A stretch of 64,000 nucleotides of DNA from CAZOVB01 sp964583095. Its GTDB lineage: Bacteria > Planctomycetota > Phycisphaerae > SM23-33. Position numbers and translations under genes: made by a program. The stretch lies in NCBI GenBank assembly GCA_964583095.1, contig CAZOVB010000012.1:31661-95660 (forward strand), in the 5' to 3' direction. Positions within the stretch are counted from its first letter, which is position 1. Every line of letters starts with the position of its first letter. Below, one piece after another: positions 44,813 to 52,967 of the stretch. The notes below the pieces were generated by a model that saw only the letters and a list, made by a program, of their open reading frames with translations, ran no database searches and was not told the DNA's origin.

Positions 44813-45424
44813 ATGCAACGCGACGTACTGATGGAGATCGCCCGCAAGGCCATGGCCGGCAGAAAACCCCATCCCGGACGGGAAAGAGGATACATCTTCT
44901 TCCACGGGCGAAGGGTCGCTCACCTGGCCCAGCACCTGGCCGATCATATCCAAGGCGCTGAGGATCTGGATCGGGATATCCTCTTTGCCGGTGGACTGTT
45001 CCACGATGTGGGAAAAGGCACCGAGCCCCACCACGAGATCGGAGCGATTCTGGCCGGGCGCCTCCTTCGCGACGTGGTCGAACCGGAACAGCGGGAGCAG
45101 ATCTGCTCTCTGGTGGCCAACCACAATCAGCGTCAGTGCAAAAACGGCTCATTGGGAGAGAAGATCCTCCAGGATGCGGACATTCTCGACCACCTTGGTG
45201 GCCAAAACATCTGGCTGTGCATCCAGTACAGCGCCTGGCAGCAGCGCAGCGTCGCCAAGATGCTGGAGTACTACGATTCGGAGGAAAACGCCCGATACCT
45301 CAGCGGGTGTCTCCATGCACTGCATTTTGATGCCTCCCGGGCTGAGGCCAGGGGCAGGATGGAGTTGGAAAGAATGATGTTTGATGCACTTGCCCGCGAA
45401 GAACAGGGGAAGCTGAACCTCTAA
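44813..45424 (+). CDS. HD-domain phosphohydrolase (small)
   Basis: About 203 residues. The HD superfamily metal ligands are seen as HGRRVAHLAQHLADH, AGGLFHDVGKGTEPHHEIGA and ILQDADILDHLG. No nucleotide-cyclase or HD-GYP feature (GYP) is visible, so it is a plain HD hydrolase, possibly acting on nucleotides. GGAGG at 44796-44800 is 12 bases before ATG 44813; the longer frame upstream runs over a divergent gene and is not credible. Substrate unknown. Confidence 0.8.
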   Translation: MQRDVLMEIARKAMAGRKPHPGRERGYIFFHGRRVAHLAQHLADHIQGAEDLDRDILFAGGLFHDVGKGTEPHHEIGAILAGRLLRDVVEPEQREQICSLVANHNQRQCKNGSLGEKILQDADILDHLGGQNIWLCIQYSAWQQRSVAKMLEYYDSEENARYLSGCLHALHFDASRAEARGRMELERMMFDALAREEQGKLNL

Positions 45425-45461
45425 CGGGCATGAGAAGAAGCCAAGGGGACAACAAATCACC

Positions 45462-45584
45462 ATGAAACTGTGAGGATTTCTTGCAGCCCTTGCATTTCTT
45501 GCTTCGGCAAGCTATTGATCTTGCCGATCCACTTCCCGTCCCCACAGTACTACAGATTGTTGGAATTATTCTAGTTGTTGGTGA
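45462..45584 (+). pseudogene. Remnant of a secreted-protein gene (signal peptide with in-frame stops)
   Basis: From ATG 45462 the frame reads MKL, stop TGA (45471), then GFLAALAFLASASY, stop TGA (45516), then about 21 more codons to TGA 45582. The pieces together look like a normal signal peptide (MKL-x-GFLAALAFLASAS), and AAGGGG lies upstream of the ATG. One C-to-T change in a CGA codon would explain the first stop. No mature domain follows. It is probably the decayed 5' end of an exported-protein gene. Confidence 0.35.
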
Positions 45585-45622
45585 CTGGGGCTGTCGCCAC
45601 GCCCTTTTCTGGAGAAGAATCC

Positions 45623-46708
45623 ATGCGCATTACCGGTCTCCTTGCTGAGGTCGGGGGGTGGAAGACGGGATTGGTTTTTTTGGTGGTTTGTCAGGCTTGC
45701 CAGGCGGGAATCCTGCACGTTGGGGATCCCGGGGCAGAGTCTCCCGGGACGTTTGTCGGTGCCTGGGCGGGGGGATCGGCTTCGTGTATCGCCGTAGATT
45801 CCCAATACGTTGTACTTACCAAGCATCAGGGGGGAGGGGTGGGAACCAGCGTCTGGTTTGGAAATCGCAGCTTTCGTGTTGATGACATCTGGTCGCACGA
45901 ATCGCTGGATCTTCGTGTGGCCCGGATTGAGTCCACCGATGGGGCAGGAGCGTTGGATCACTGGGCCCGGGTATCCTACGGTCAGGCGGAAACGGGCCAG
46001 GTTGTTCGAATCGGAGGCTTCGGTCGAACCAATGCCTCCACGTTGCTCAGCGAATCCGGGCAACCCTACGGCTACGAATGGACCCAGGAAGGCGGAGGGC
46101 TGAACTGGGGCGTTAACGTCGTGGACCGTACCTACGGCCTGCTGGGCTCGGGGGTCGATGCCGGGTACATGTACATCTCTTTTGACGACGTGAACCAAGG
46201 CAACTACCTCCCCGGAGAAATCGGCCTGGCCACGGGGGATTCCGGCGGCGGCTGGTTCCTGCAGGATGAAGACGGTATCTGGCGGGCGGCCGGCATGACG
46301 ATCTCGACCGACCGCAGCGGGGCCACGAGGTTCCGGGACCCGGCCACGCTCGAGCCGGATCCGGATCGCACCTATGCTCTGCGTCTGGGGCCCGCGGCTT
46401 CCTGGATTCGGGCGGTGGTCAACGGCACCAACCTTCCCGGCGACGCCGACAGCAACGGCCTGGTCAACTTCGCCGACTATGTCATCGTCTCGACTCACTT
46501 CGGCCAGCAAACCGACAGCTGGGCGAAAGGAGACTTCAATGGAGACGGCCGGACGGATGGAGCAGATCTGCAGATCCTGCAAACCCACTACGGCCGGCTG
46601 AGTACCTCCCAAGACCCTGTCGTCCCCGAGCCATCCTGCCTTGTGCTCCTGGCCGGCGGAGCTTTGGGCTGCCTCCTGCGGAAAAACCGACGCATTGCCG
46701 GCGGTTGA
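45623..46708 (+). CDS. PEP-CTERM trypsin-like serine protease with dockerin-like repeats
   Basis: A 361-residue exported protein: signal peptide (WKTGLVFLVVCQACQA), then a chymotrypsin-fold domain with a plausible triad of His68 (VVLTKHQG), Asp96 (SLDLRVARI) and Ser207 (GLATGDSGGGWF). Residues 273-325 hold two dockerin type I-like calcium loops (GDADSNGLVNFADYVIV and GDFNGDGRTDGADLQIL). Residues 334-358 are the PEP-CTERM sorting signal (VPEPSCLVLLAGGALG plus Arg/Lys tail). GGAGAAG lies before ATG 45623. It probably acts at the cell surface. Activity is inferred from motifs. Confidence 0.88.
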   Translation: MRITGLLAEVGGWKTGLVFLVVCQACQAGILHVGDPGAESPGTFVGAWAGGSASCIAVDSQYVVLTKHQGGGVGTSVWFGNRSFRVDDIWSHESLDLRVARIESTDGAGALDHWARVSYGQAETGQVVRIGGFGRTNASTLLSESGQPYGYEWTQEGGGLNWGVNVVDRTYGLLGSGVDAGYMYISFDDVNQGNYLPGEIGLATGDSGGGWFLQDEDGIWRAAGMTISTDRSGATRFRDPATLEPDPDRTYALRLGPAASWIRAVVNGTNLPGDADSNGLVNFADYVIVSTHFGQQTDSWAKGDFNGDGRTDGADLQILQTHYGRLSTSQDPVVPEPSCLVLLAGGALGCLLRKNRRIAGG

Positions 46709-46731
46709 TCCCCCCGGGCCTGCGTGGGGGT

Positions 46732-46760
46732 TTGCCTCCAGCAGTCGGGTCGTGTATCCT
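46732..46760 (+). promoter_or_regulatory. Promoter of the EF-hand gene
   Basis: TTGCCT (46732-46737), a 17-base spacer and TATCCT (46755-46760). Start near 46767, 25 bases before ATG 46792, with CAGGAG in the leader. Confidence 0.5.
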
Positions 46761-46791
46761 TGGATAGCAGATCAGGGATACAGGAGCAGCG

Positions 46792-47661
46792 ATGCGGATC
46801 AAACATCAGTCCCCGTTGGCTTGGGCATTGGCCGTGCTTGGCTGCATATCTGCCGGGCTTCTTCCGGCAGAGCAGCCTGGGCAGAAGGATCCCGGCCCGA
46901 AGAGCCGGGCTGAGGACTCGGCCAAGCCGCAAGAGCAAGAGGCCGACCGGCTTTCCGATGCCCAGAAGCGTTACCTGGAGTTGTTCCAGCGTCGCATGGA
47001 AGATCTGAACCTGTATACCTCCATGCGCAGCTTCATCCAGACCGACCACAACGGCGATGACCAGGTATCGCTGGAGGAGTGGCTGGCCGAGGCCCGGAGC
47101 AAGAACGTCCACTGGGGCGGGGGAGCTGAGGATTTCCGGAAGTATTACACCGGCGTCTTCCAGCAGGCTGACCGGGACAAAGACGGTTTCTGGACCCGCT
47201 CCGAAGCGCTGGCCTCGATCCAGGAGAGGATCACCCAGGTCTGCCGGGGTCGCAGGCTGGCCCTTCTGCAACTCGATGTCAACCGCAACGGGAGGATCGA
47301 TCCTGCCGAGGAGCGCCAATGGGCCCAATCCCTGGCCCGGCAGCGTTTTGCCGGCCACGATGCCGACGCCGACGGGCAACTCACGCTGAGCGAGGTCCTG
47401 CCGGACCCACCCCCGGAAAAAGAGCAGGTTCGCCAGTCCCATGTCCGCTATTTCCAGCGACGCGATGCCGATTCCGACGGGAAGGTCACCCGCAAGGAAT
47501 ACTTGGACTGGGAGGCCAAGAACTACCGCATCAAAGGCCTGTTCAAGATACCCCCGCAGATGCTCCGGAAGGACTATGCGCCATTGGTGGCCTACGGGCG
47601 GGGCGGGCGGATCAGTCTGCAGATGCGCCGAGCCGTGGCAGGGGCTGGAAGCTCCCGGTAG
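46792..47661 (+). CDS. Secreted EF-hand calcium-binding protein
   Basis: A 289-residue exported protein: signal peptide (WALAVLGCISAGLLPA), an acidic linker, and five EF-hand loops in order: DHNGDDQVSLEE, DRDKDGFWTRSE, DVNRNGRIDPAE, DADADGQLTLSE and DADSDGKVTRKE. All keep Asp at positions 1 and 3 or 5 and Gly at 6. Such proteins are frequent in planctomycetes and bind calcium outside the cytoplasm. The C-terminal ~50 residues are basic and not recognised. It follows the PEP-CTERM protease but has its own promoter. Confidence 0.88.
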   Translation: MRIKHQSPLAWALAVLGCISAGLLPAEQPGQKDPGPKSRAEDSAKPQEQEADRLSDAQKRYLELFQRRMEDLNLYTSMRSFIQTDHNGDDQVSLEEWLAEARSKNVHWGGGAEDFRKYYTGVFQQADRDKDGFWTRSEALASIQERITQVCRGRRLALLQLDVNRNGRIDPAEERQWAQSLARQRFAGHDADADGQLTLSEVLPDPPPEKEQVRQSHVRYFQRRDADSDGKVTRKEYLDWEAKNYRIKGLFKIPPQMLRKDYAPLVAYGRGGRISLQMRRAVAGAGSSR

Positions 47662-47723
47662 GCCCCGGTGTCGCGCGGGGCAGTTTGGCCCTTTCGTCCG
47701 ACTCCCCCATACACGCAGATGAT

Positions 47724-47745
47724 TCAGCCGTAAATCAGCCGTAAA
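47724..47745 (+). repeat. Tandem 11-bp direct repeat upstream of the alaS promoter
   Basis: Two exact head-to-tail copies of tcagccgtaaa (47724-47734, 47735-47745) end six bases before the -35 of the alaS promoter. One copy is about one helical turn, a spacing suited to cooperative protein binding. Confidence 0.5.
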
Positions 47746-47751
47746 TCTCGC

Positions 47752-47780
47752 TTGGCAGGGGGAAGATTTTCCGATACAAT
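47752..47780 (+). promoter_or_regulatory. Promoter of alaS
   Basis: TTGGCA (47752-47757), a 17-base spacer and TACAAT (47775-47780). Start near 47787, with a ~69-base leader to ATG 47856. No T-box signature in the leader. Confidence 0.65.
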
Positions 47781-47855
47781 TCGCGATCTTTCCCGTCGCC
47801 GGGATCCGAGGTCAAGAGGCGACGCGGCAATCGGTTCGAATCAGGCGAGATCGCT

Positions 47856-50564
47856 ATGCCAGGCGCAAACGACATTCGAAGAGATTTCATCGAGTTCTTC
47901 CGCGGGAAAGACCATGCGCTGGTGGAATCCAGTTCTCTTCTGCCGGCGGACGATCCCACGTTGCTCTTTGCCAACGCGGGCATGAACCAGTTCAAATCGA
48001 TCTTCCTGGGTACCGAAACGCGGAATTACACCCGTGCAGCCAACAGCCAGAAGTGCATCCGTGCCGGGGGGAAGCACAACGACCTGGAAGACGTGGGCCG
48101 CGACACCTACCACCACACGTTTTTCGAGATGCTTGGCAACTGGAGTTTCGGCGACTACTTCAAAGCCGAGGCGATCCAGTGGGCCTGGGAACTGCTCACC
48201 GACGTCTGGTCGCTGGAGAAGGACCGGCTGCACGTGACGGTCTTTGAAGGCGATCCTTCCGATGGCCTGGAACCGGACGACGATGCGGCGGGTCTCTGGC
48301 GCGATCTGACCGACATCGATCCCTCCCATATTCATAAAGGCAGGAAAAAGGATAACTTCTGGGAGATGGGGGAGACGGGTCCCTGCGGGCCGTGCAGCGA
48401 AATTCACTATGATCGGACCCCGGATCTCTCCGGTGCCTCGCTGATCAACGCCGACGACCCCCGCGTGATCGAGGTCTGGAACCTGGTGTTCATGCAGTAC
48501 AATCGGGCCGGAGACGGAAAGCTCTCCCCCCTTCCGGCCCAGCATGTGGATACCGGCATGGGCTTTGAACGGATCTGCTCGATCCTTCAGAAGAAACAGA
48601 GCAATTACGCCACCGACCTGTTCGTTCCGATCATCGAGGCCCTCGAGAAGCTCTGCGACCATCGCTATGGCGCCCAGGCCGGGGGTGAAGACCGCTTCGA
48701 CACCGCTGATATGGACAACATGGGCGACGTGGCCTGCAGGGTCATTGCCGACCACATCCGGGCCTTGACCTTCGCCATTGCCGACGGGGTTATCCCTTCC
48801 AACGAAGGCAGGGGGTACGTTCTGAGGCGGATTCTTCGCAGGGCCGCCCGTTATGGACGCCAGAACCTGGACATCCACGAGCCTTTCCTGGCCGGACTGG
48901 TCGACGTGGTCGTCGAGCAGATGGGCGAGGCGTTCGGTCAGCTCAAGACACGCCGCGACTATGTCGTCCAGACCATCGCGCAGGAAGAGGAATCCTTCGG
49001 CAAGACGCTGGACCGTGGCATCGAGCTTTTCCAGCGAGAAGTCGAGAAGCTTCGCGCCTCGGGCGACAAGAAGCTCCAGGGCGAAGTGGTCTTCGACCTC
49101 TATACCACCTACGGCTTCCCGGTAGACCTGACGCGACGCATGGCCGATGAAGAGGGCCTTGGCGTGGACATGCAAGGCTACGAAAAAGCCATGGAAGACC
49201 ATCGCGCCGCCAGCAGTGCCGGGGCCTCGAGCTTTGCAGGTATGGAAATCCCTCCGCTTCCTGAAACCGACGATGGCCCCAAGTACCAGCCCCAGCCGAT
49301 CCGAGCCAAGGTTTTCGGCTGGGTCCAGGAAGGACGCTTCTGCCAGGAGGGCAATGTCCCCTCCGGCCAGGAGGTGATGCTGGTCCTGGACCGGACGAAC
49401 TTTTATGGAGAATCCGGCGGGCAGGTGGGAGACGCCGGAAAGCTTGCCGGCAGCGATGGAAGCTTCGCCGTGGAAGATACCCAGCTTGCCGGCAGCAGTG
49501 TTCTGCACGTGGGCAGGCTGGAGTCCGGAGAGATTCCCGCCGGCAGCGAGGTGCGCTGCGAGGTCCACGCCCGACGCTTTGACATCATGCGAAATCACAC
49601 AGCGACGCATCTGCTCAACTGGGCCCTTCGCGAGGTCCTGGGCGACCAGGTCAACCAGGCCGGCAGCGTCGTGGATCCCGAAAGGCTGCGGTTCGATTTC
49701 ACCTTCAACCAGGCGGTCTCGGCCCAGCAGCAGGCGGAGGTGGAGCGACGCGTCAACCAGCGCATCCTGGCCGATGAGCCGGTGGGAGTCCGACTGGCCC
49801 CCCTGGAGCGGGCTCGCGGGATCGAAGGCGTCCGGGCCATGTTCGGCGAGAAATACCCCGATCCGGTCCGGGTCGTTTCGGTCGGCGTCGAGGATCCCCT
49901 CGAGGCGACTTCCCAGACGGCCAGCGTCGAATTCTGCGGCGGGACCCATGTAGCTCACACCAGCCAGATCGGCCTGTTCAAGATCCTGGCCGAGGAGTCG
50001 GTGGCCAAGGGCGTCCGCCGGATCACCGCGGTGACTGGGCATGAGGCCCTCGAATGGGTCCAACAGACCGACAGCGTGGTTCGTGAGCTTTGCACCGGCC
50101 TTCGCGTGCCCGCCTCACAGTTGGTTCCGCGCGTCGAGGCGATGGGCAAGCAGATCAAGGAGCTCAAAAAGAAGAAGCCGGCAGCTTCGGCCTCGGGCGG
50201 ATCGTTTGAAGTGGTCTGGCAGACGGACTGTCCCCAGGGTGCCGTTTTGGTAGGGAAGGTCCCGCACACCGATGCCGACGCCATGCGGGCCCTGTGCGAC
50301 CAGCATCGCCAGAAGGGAGCCGGGGCTTTGCTGGTAGCCGGAGCCGAAGAGGGAAAAGTCACGCTGATCGCCATGGTCAGCCAGGACCTGGTTCAGGCCG
50401 ACGGATTCAAGGCCGGGGACTGGGTCAAAGCCGCTGCGAAAATCGTTGGCGGCGGCGGCGGGGGCAGGCCGACCCTTGCCCAGGCCGGGGGCAAACAGGC
50501 CGACAAGCTGGACCAGGCACTTTCCGAGGCCCAGCGTTGGGCCCAGCAGAAGCTTTCTGAATAG
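47856..50564 (+). CDS. alaS: Alanine-tRNA ligase
   Basis: A 902-residue class II synthetase charging tRNA-Ala. The catalytic core starts near residue 1 (IRRDFIEFFRGKDHALVESSSL, HHTFFEMLGNWSFGDYF, GPCGPCSEIHYD). The editing domain has the zinc-type HxxxH in RNHTATHLLNWAL and the CxxxH in EFCGGTHVAHT. A C-terminal C-Ala/DHHA1 domain follows (GALLVAGAEEGKVTLIAMV, GGGGGRPTLAQAGG). Length is slightly above the usual ~875. It has its own promoter with a tandem repeat just upstream. Confidence 0.97.
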   Translation: MPGANDIRRDFIEFFRGKDHALVESSSLLPADDPTLLFANAGMNQFKSIFLGTETRNYTRAANSQKCIRAGGKHNDLEDVGRDTYHHTFFEMLGNWSFGDYFKAEAIQWAWELLTDVWSLEKDRLHVTVFEGDPSDGLEPDDDAAGLWRDLTDIDPSHIHKGRKKDNFWEMGETGPCGPCSEIHYDRTPDLSGASLINADDPRVIEVWNLVFMQYNRAGDGKLSPLPAQHVDTGMGFERICSILQKKQSNYATDLFVPIIEALEKLCDHRYGAQAGGEDRFDTADMDNMGDVACRVIADHIRALTFAIADGVIPSNEGRGYVLRRILRRAARYGRQNLDIHEPFLAGLVDVVVEQMGEAFGQLKTRRDYVVQTIAQEEESFGKTLDRGIELFQREVEKLRASGDKKLQGEVVFDLYTTYGFPVDLTRRMADEEGLGVDMQGYEKAMEDHRAASSAGASSFAGMEIPPLPETDDGPKYQPQPIRAKVFGWVQEGRFCQEGNVPSGQEVMLVLDRTNFYGESGGQVGDAGKLAGSDGSFAVEDTQLAGSSVLHVGRLESGEIPAGSEVRCEVHARRFDIMRNHTATHLLNWALREVLGDQVNQAGSVVDPERLRFDFTFNQAVSAQQQAEVERRVNQRILADEPVGVRLAPLERARGIEGVRAMFGEKYPDPVRVVSVGVEDPLEATSQTASVEFCGGTHVAHTSQIGLFKILAEESVAKGVRRITAVTGHEALEWVQQTDSVVRELCTGLRVPASQLVPRVEAMGKQIKELKKKKPAASASGGSFEVVWQTDCPQGAVLVGKVPHTDADAMRALCDQHRQKGAGALLVAGAEEGKVTLIAMVSQDLVQADGFKAGDWVKAAAKIVGGGGGGRPTLAQAGGKQADKLDQALSEAQRWAQQKLSE

Positions 50565-50610
50565 AACGGATCGTCCGTCCTGCCGGGCAGGGCGGGCAGT
50601 GTTATTTTGC

Positions 50611-50638
50611 TTGACAATCGTTTGCAAGCCGGTAAGGT
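50611..50638 (+). promoter_or_regulatory. Promoter of the rpmF-plsX-fab operon
   Basis: TTGACA (50611-50616), a 16-base spacer and TAAGGT (50633-50638). The leader of about 75 bases to rpmF holds a 14-bp palindrome (50658-50671). Confidence 0.6.
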
Positions 50639-50657
50639 TCCGGCCTGCAGTCAGTTG

Positions 50658-50671
50658 GGCCCTGCAGGGCC
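50658..50671. promoter_or_regulatory. Candidate operator in the fatty-acid operon leader
   Basis: GGCCCTGCAGGGCC is a perfect 14-bp palindrome at about +13 to +26 from the predicted start. A half-site-like CCTGCAG also occurs at 50644-50650. A repressor site is possible; no known FapR or FabT consensus is matched. Confidence 0.35.
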
Positions 50672-50720
50672 ACAGGCTGCCGCAAGCGGTTGGTCGCTAC
50701 CTGTACGGGAGTAAACAAAG

Positions 50721-50906
50721 ATGCAACCCAAATACAAACTCAGCCGAGCCCGGACAAGAAGCCGTCGCTCGCACCACGCCAAGCGACCGGTAAACTACTC
50801 GTTCTGCCCGCGCTGCAATGAGGCCAAGCTTCCCCACGCCCGGTGCCACAACTGCGGGTATGTTCGCCCGGGCCTTACCGTCAGGCTTTCCCAAGAGGAG
50901 AGCTGA
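50721..50906 (+). CDS. rpmF: 50S ribosomal protein L32
   Basis: A 61-residue ribosomal protein with the L32 start MQPKYKLSRARTRSRRSHHA (the basic N-terminus) and the zinc-type knuckles CPRC and CHNC. It binds 23S rRNA in the large subunit. rpmF leading a plsX-fab operon is an old and widely kept order. It is four bases from plsX and shares its transcript. Confidence 0.95.
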   Translation: MQPKYKLSRARTRSRRSHHAKRPVNYSFCPRCNEAKLPHARCHNCGYVRPGLTVRLSQEES

Positions 50907-50909
50907 TTG

Positions 50910-51902
50910 ATGCGGATCGGCATCGACGCCATGGGGGGAGATGGAGCTCCGGCAATCAATGTCGACGGTGCGCTTCTGGCCTTGAGAGAGATTCTCGATG
51001 CCGAAGACGAGTTGGTGTTGGTCGGGGACGAAGCCCGCATCCAGCCGCTGCTGCCTTCGGAGGAGTCCTGGAAATCCCGACTCTCTCTCCGGCATGCTTC
51101 GCAGCAGATCGGCATGGATGAACCGCCCGTTGACGCCGTGCGTCAGAAGCCCGACAGTTCGCTGGCGATCCTGGCCGAGATGCACAAGACCGGCCAGGTC
51201 GATGCCATCGTCTCGGCAGGCAATACCGGCGCCTGCGTGGCCGCTGCGCAGATGCGCCTTCGACGCCTGCCCGGCGTGCATCGTCCGGGCATCGCGATTG
51301 TTACCCCCACCCTCCAGGGCCCGGTAGCCATCGCCGACGTAGGCGCCAACGTCAACTGCCGTCCCCAGCATCTGCATCAGTACGGCGTGATGAGCTGCGA
51401 ATACATGCAGGCCATCTGCGGGGTGGATCAGCCCCGTGTAGGACTCCTGAGCATCGGCGAAGAAGACTCCAAGGGCAATCTCCTTGTCAAGGAGACCGCC
51501 CGCATGATGCGCGAAGATGATAATCTCAACTTCGTTGGCAATGTCGAAGGCAGGGACATCTTCCGCGATATCTGCGACGTGGTGATCTGCGAAGGTTTCG
51601 TGGGCAACGTAGTTCTGAAACTCATGGAAGGCATGGCCATGGGGATCATCCGCGGACTGCTCCAGGAAGTGGCCGCTACCATGCCCGACAAGATCGACGT
51701 GATCCAGGGCTTTGGCAAACAGATTTCTCGGAAGTACGATTTTAACGAATATGGCGGCGCTCCCCTTCTGGGGGTGGCCGGCATTGTCATCATCTGCCAC
51801 GGCGCCAGCAACGAGCGTGGCATCATGAATGCCGTACGCGTAGCCAAGGAGTTCCGGGCTCATCGGCTCAACGAGCGTATCACCGACCTCCTGGCCAGAT
51901 AG
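50910..51902 (+). CDS. plsX: Phosphate acyltransferase PlsX
   Basis: A 330-residue enzyme making acyl-phosphate from acyl-ACP, the first step of glycerolipid synthesis with PlsY. Motifs: MRIGIDAMGGDGAP at the start, VSAGNTGACVAAAQM in the centre, IGEEDSKGN and CEGFVGNVVLKLMEG near residue 230. GAGGAGA lies upstream; ATG 50910 is preferred over the adjacent TTG 50907. It acts at the inner face of the membrane as a peripheral dimer. Confidence 0.96.
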   Translation: MRIGIDAMGGDGAPAINVDGALLALREILDAEDELVLVGDEARIQPLLPSEESWKSRLSLRHASQQIGMDEPPVDAVRQKPDSSLAILAEMHKTGQVDAIVSAGNTGACVAAAQMRLRRLPGVHRPGIAIVTPTLQGPVAIADVGANVNCRPQHLHQYGVMSCEYMQAICGVDQPRVGLLSIGEEDSKGNLLVKETARMMREDDNLNFVGNVEGRDIFRDICDVVICEGFVGNVVLKLMEGMAMGIIRGLLQEVAATMPDKIDVIQGFGKQISRKYDFNEYGGAPLLGVAGIVIICHGASNERGIMNAVRVAKEFRAHRLNERITDLLAR

Positions 51903-51910
51903 AGGGCCCC

Positions 51911-52900
51911 ATGGAACAGTCTCTCCGTGCAGCGATTACTGGGATGGGCATCGCCCTGCCCGAGAAGATCCTGACAAATCAGGACTTCGAAAAATTCCTC
52001 GATACCTCCGACGAATGGATCACCAAGCGTACCGGCATCAAGGAGCGGCGCATCTGCACCGGGCAGGAGTCTACGGCTGACCTGGCTACCGAAGCGGCCC
52101 GAAAAGCCCTGGAATCCGCCGGAGCCAAACCCGAAGAGCTCGATCTGATCATCTGCGCCACCATTACCCCGGAGATGATCTTCCCTGCCACTGCCTGCTT
52201 TGTTCAGTCGCGAATCGGGGCAAAGCATGTACCGGCTTTTGATATCTCAGCCGCCTGCAGCGGTTTCGTTTATGGCCTGTCGGTGGGCAGCCAGTTCATC
52301 CAGACCGGCCGGTACCGCAAGGTCCTGGTGATTGGAGCCGACGCCCTGAGCAAATTCTGCGACTACACCGACCGGGGCAGTTGCATCCTGTTTGGCGACG
52401 CAGCCGGCGCGGTCGTGCTCGAACCCACCCAGGAAGACAAGGGCGTTCTCTACTCGGTGCTTCATGCCGACGGCGACGGATGGGACTTCATCCATGTCCC
52501 CGGCGGCGGGGCACGCCACCCGGCTACTGAGCAGACCGTGGCAGAGAACATGCACACCGTCAAGATGCGCGGACGCGACGTCTACAAATTCGCGGTCGAC
52601 CGCATGCAGTGGCTTCTGGAACACTGCATGGACCAGTGCGGGCTTACGGTGGACCAGGTGGACATGGTGATTCCCCACCAGGTGAACACACGAATCATCC
52701 GCTCGGCGACCGAAAAGCTGGACTTCCCCATGGAAAAGGTGTATCTGAACATCGACCGGTACGGCAATACCTCGGCTGCTTCCGTGCCGGTAGCGCTGGG
52801 AGAAGCCTGGAGCCAGGGCAAGATCACTCCCGGAAGCACTCTGATGCTGGTGGCGTTTGGCGCGGGTCTGACCTGGGCCGGTGCCGTAGTCAAACTCTAA
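51911..52900 (+). CDS. fabH: 3-oxoacyl-ACP synthase III
   Basis: A 329-residue condensing enzyme that starts fatty acid synthesis from acetyl-CoA and malonyl-ACP. The catalytic triad is visible: Cys116 (DISAACSGFVYGL), His in VIPHQVNTRI and Asn in YGNTSAASVPVALGEA. N-terminal TGMGIALPEKILTN and the glycine-rich GAGLTWAGAV end are typical. Eight bases separate it from plsX. Confidence 0.96.
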   Translation: MEQSLRAAITGMGIALPEKILTNQDFEKFLDTSDEWITKRTGIKERRICTGQESTADLATEAARKALESAGAKPEELDLIICATITPEMIFPATACFVQSRIGAKHVPAFDISAACSGFVYGLSVGSQFIQTGRYRKVLVIGADALSKFCDYTDRGSCILFGDAAGAVVLEPTQEDKGVLYSVLHADGDGWDFIHVPGGGARHPATEQTVAENMHTVKMRGRDVYKFAVDRMQWLLEHCMDQCGLTVDQVDMVIPHQVNTRIIRSATEKLDFPMEKVYLNIDRYGNTSAASVPVALGEAWSQGKITPGSTLMLVAFGAGLTWAGAVVKL

Positions 52901-52967
52901 AGCAGGCGTATGCGCTGCCTCGCCCGCAACGCGAGGCCCGTTCTCCAACGATTCAAGGCAAGTAATC

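Noticed and set aside
47841..50063. 740-codon minus-strand frame
   Set aside because: Antisense to alaS, which has all its motifs.
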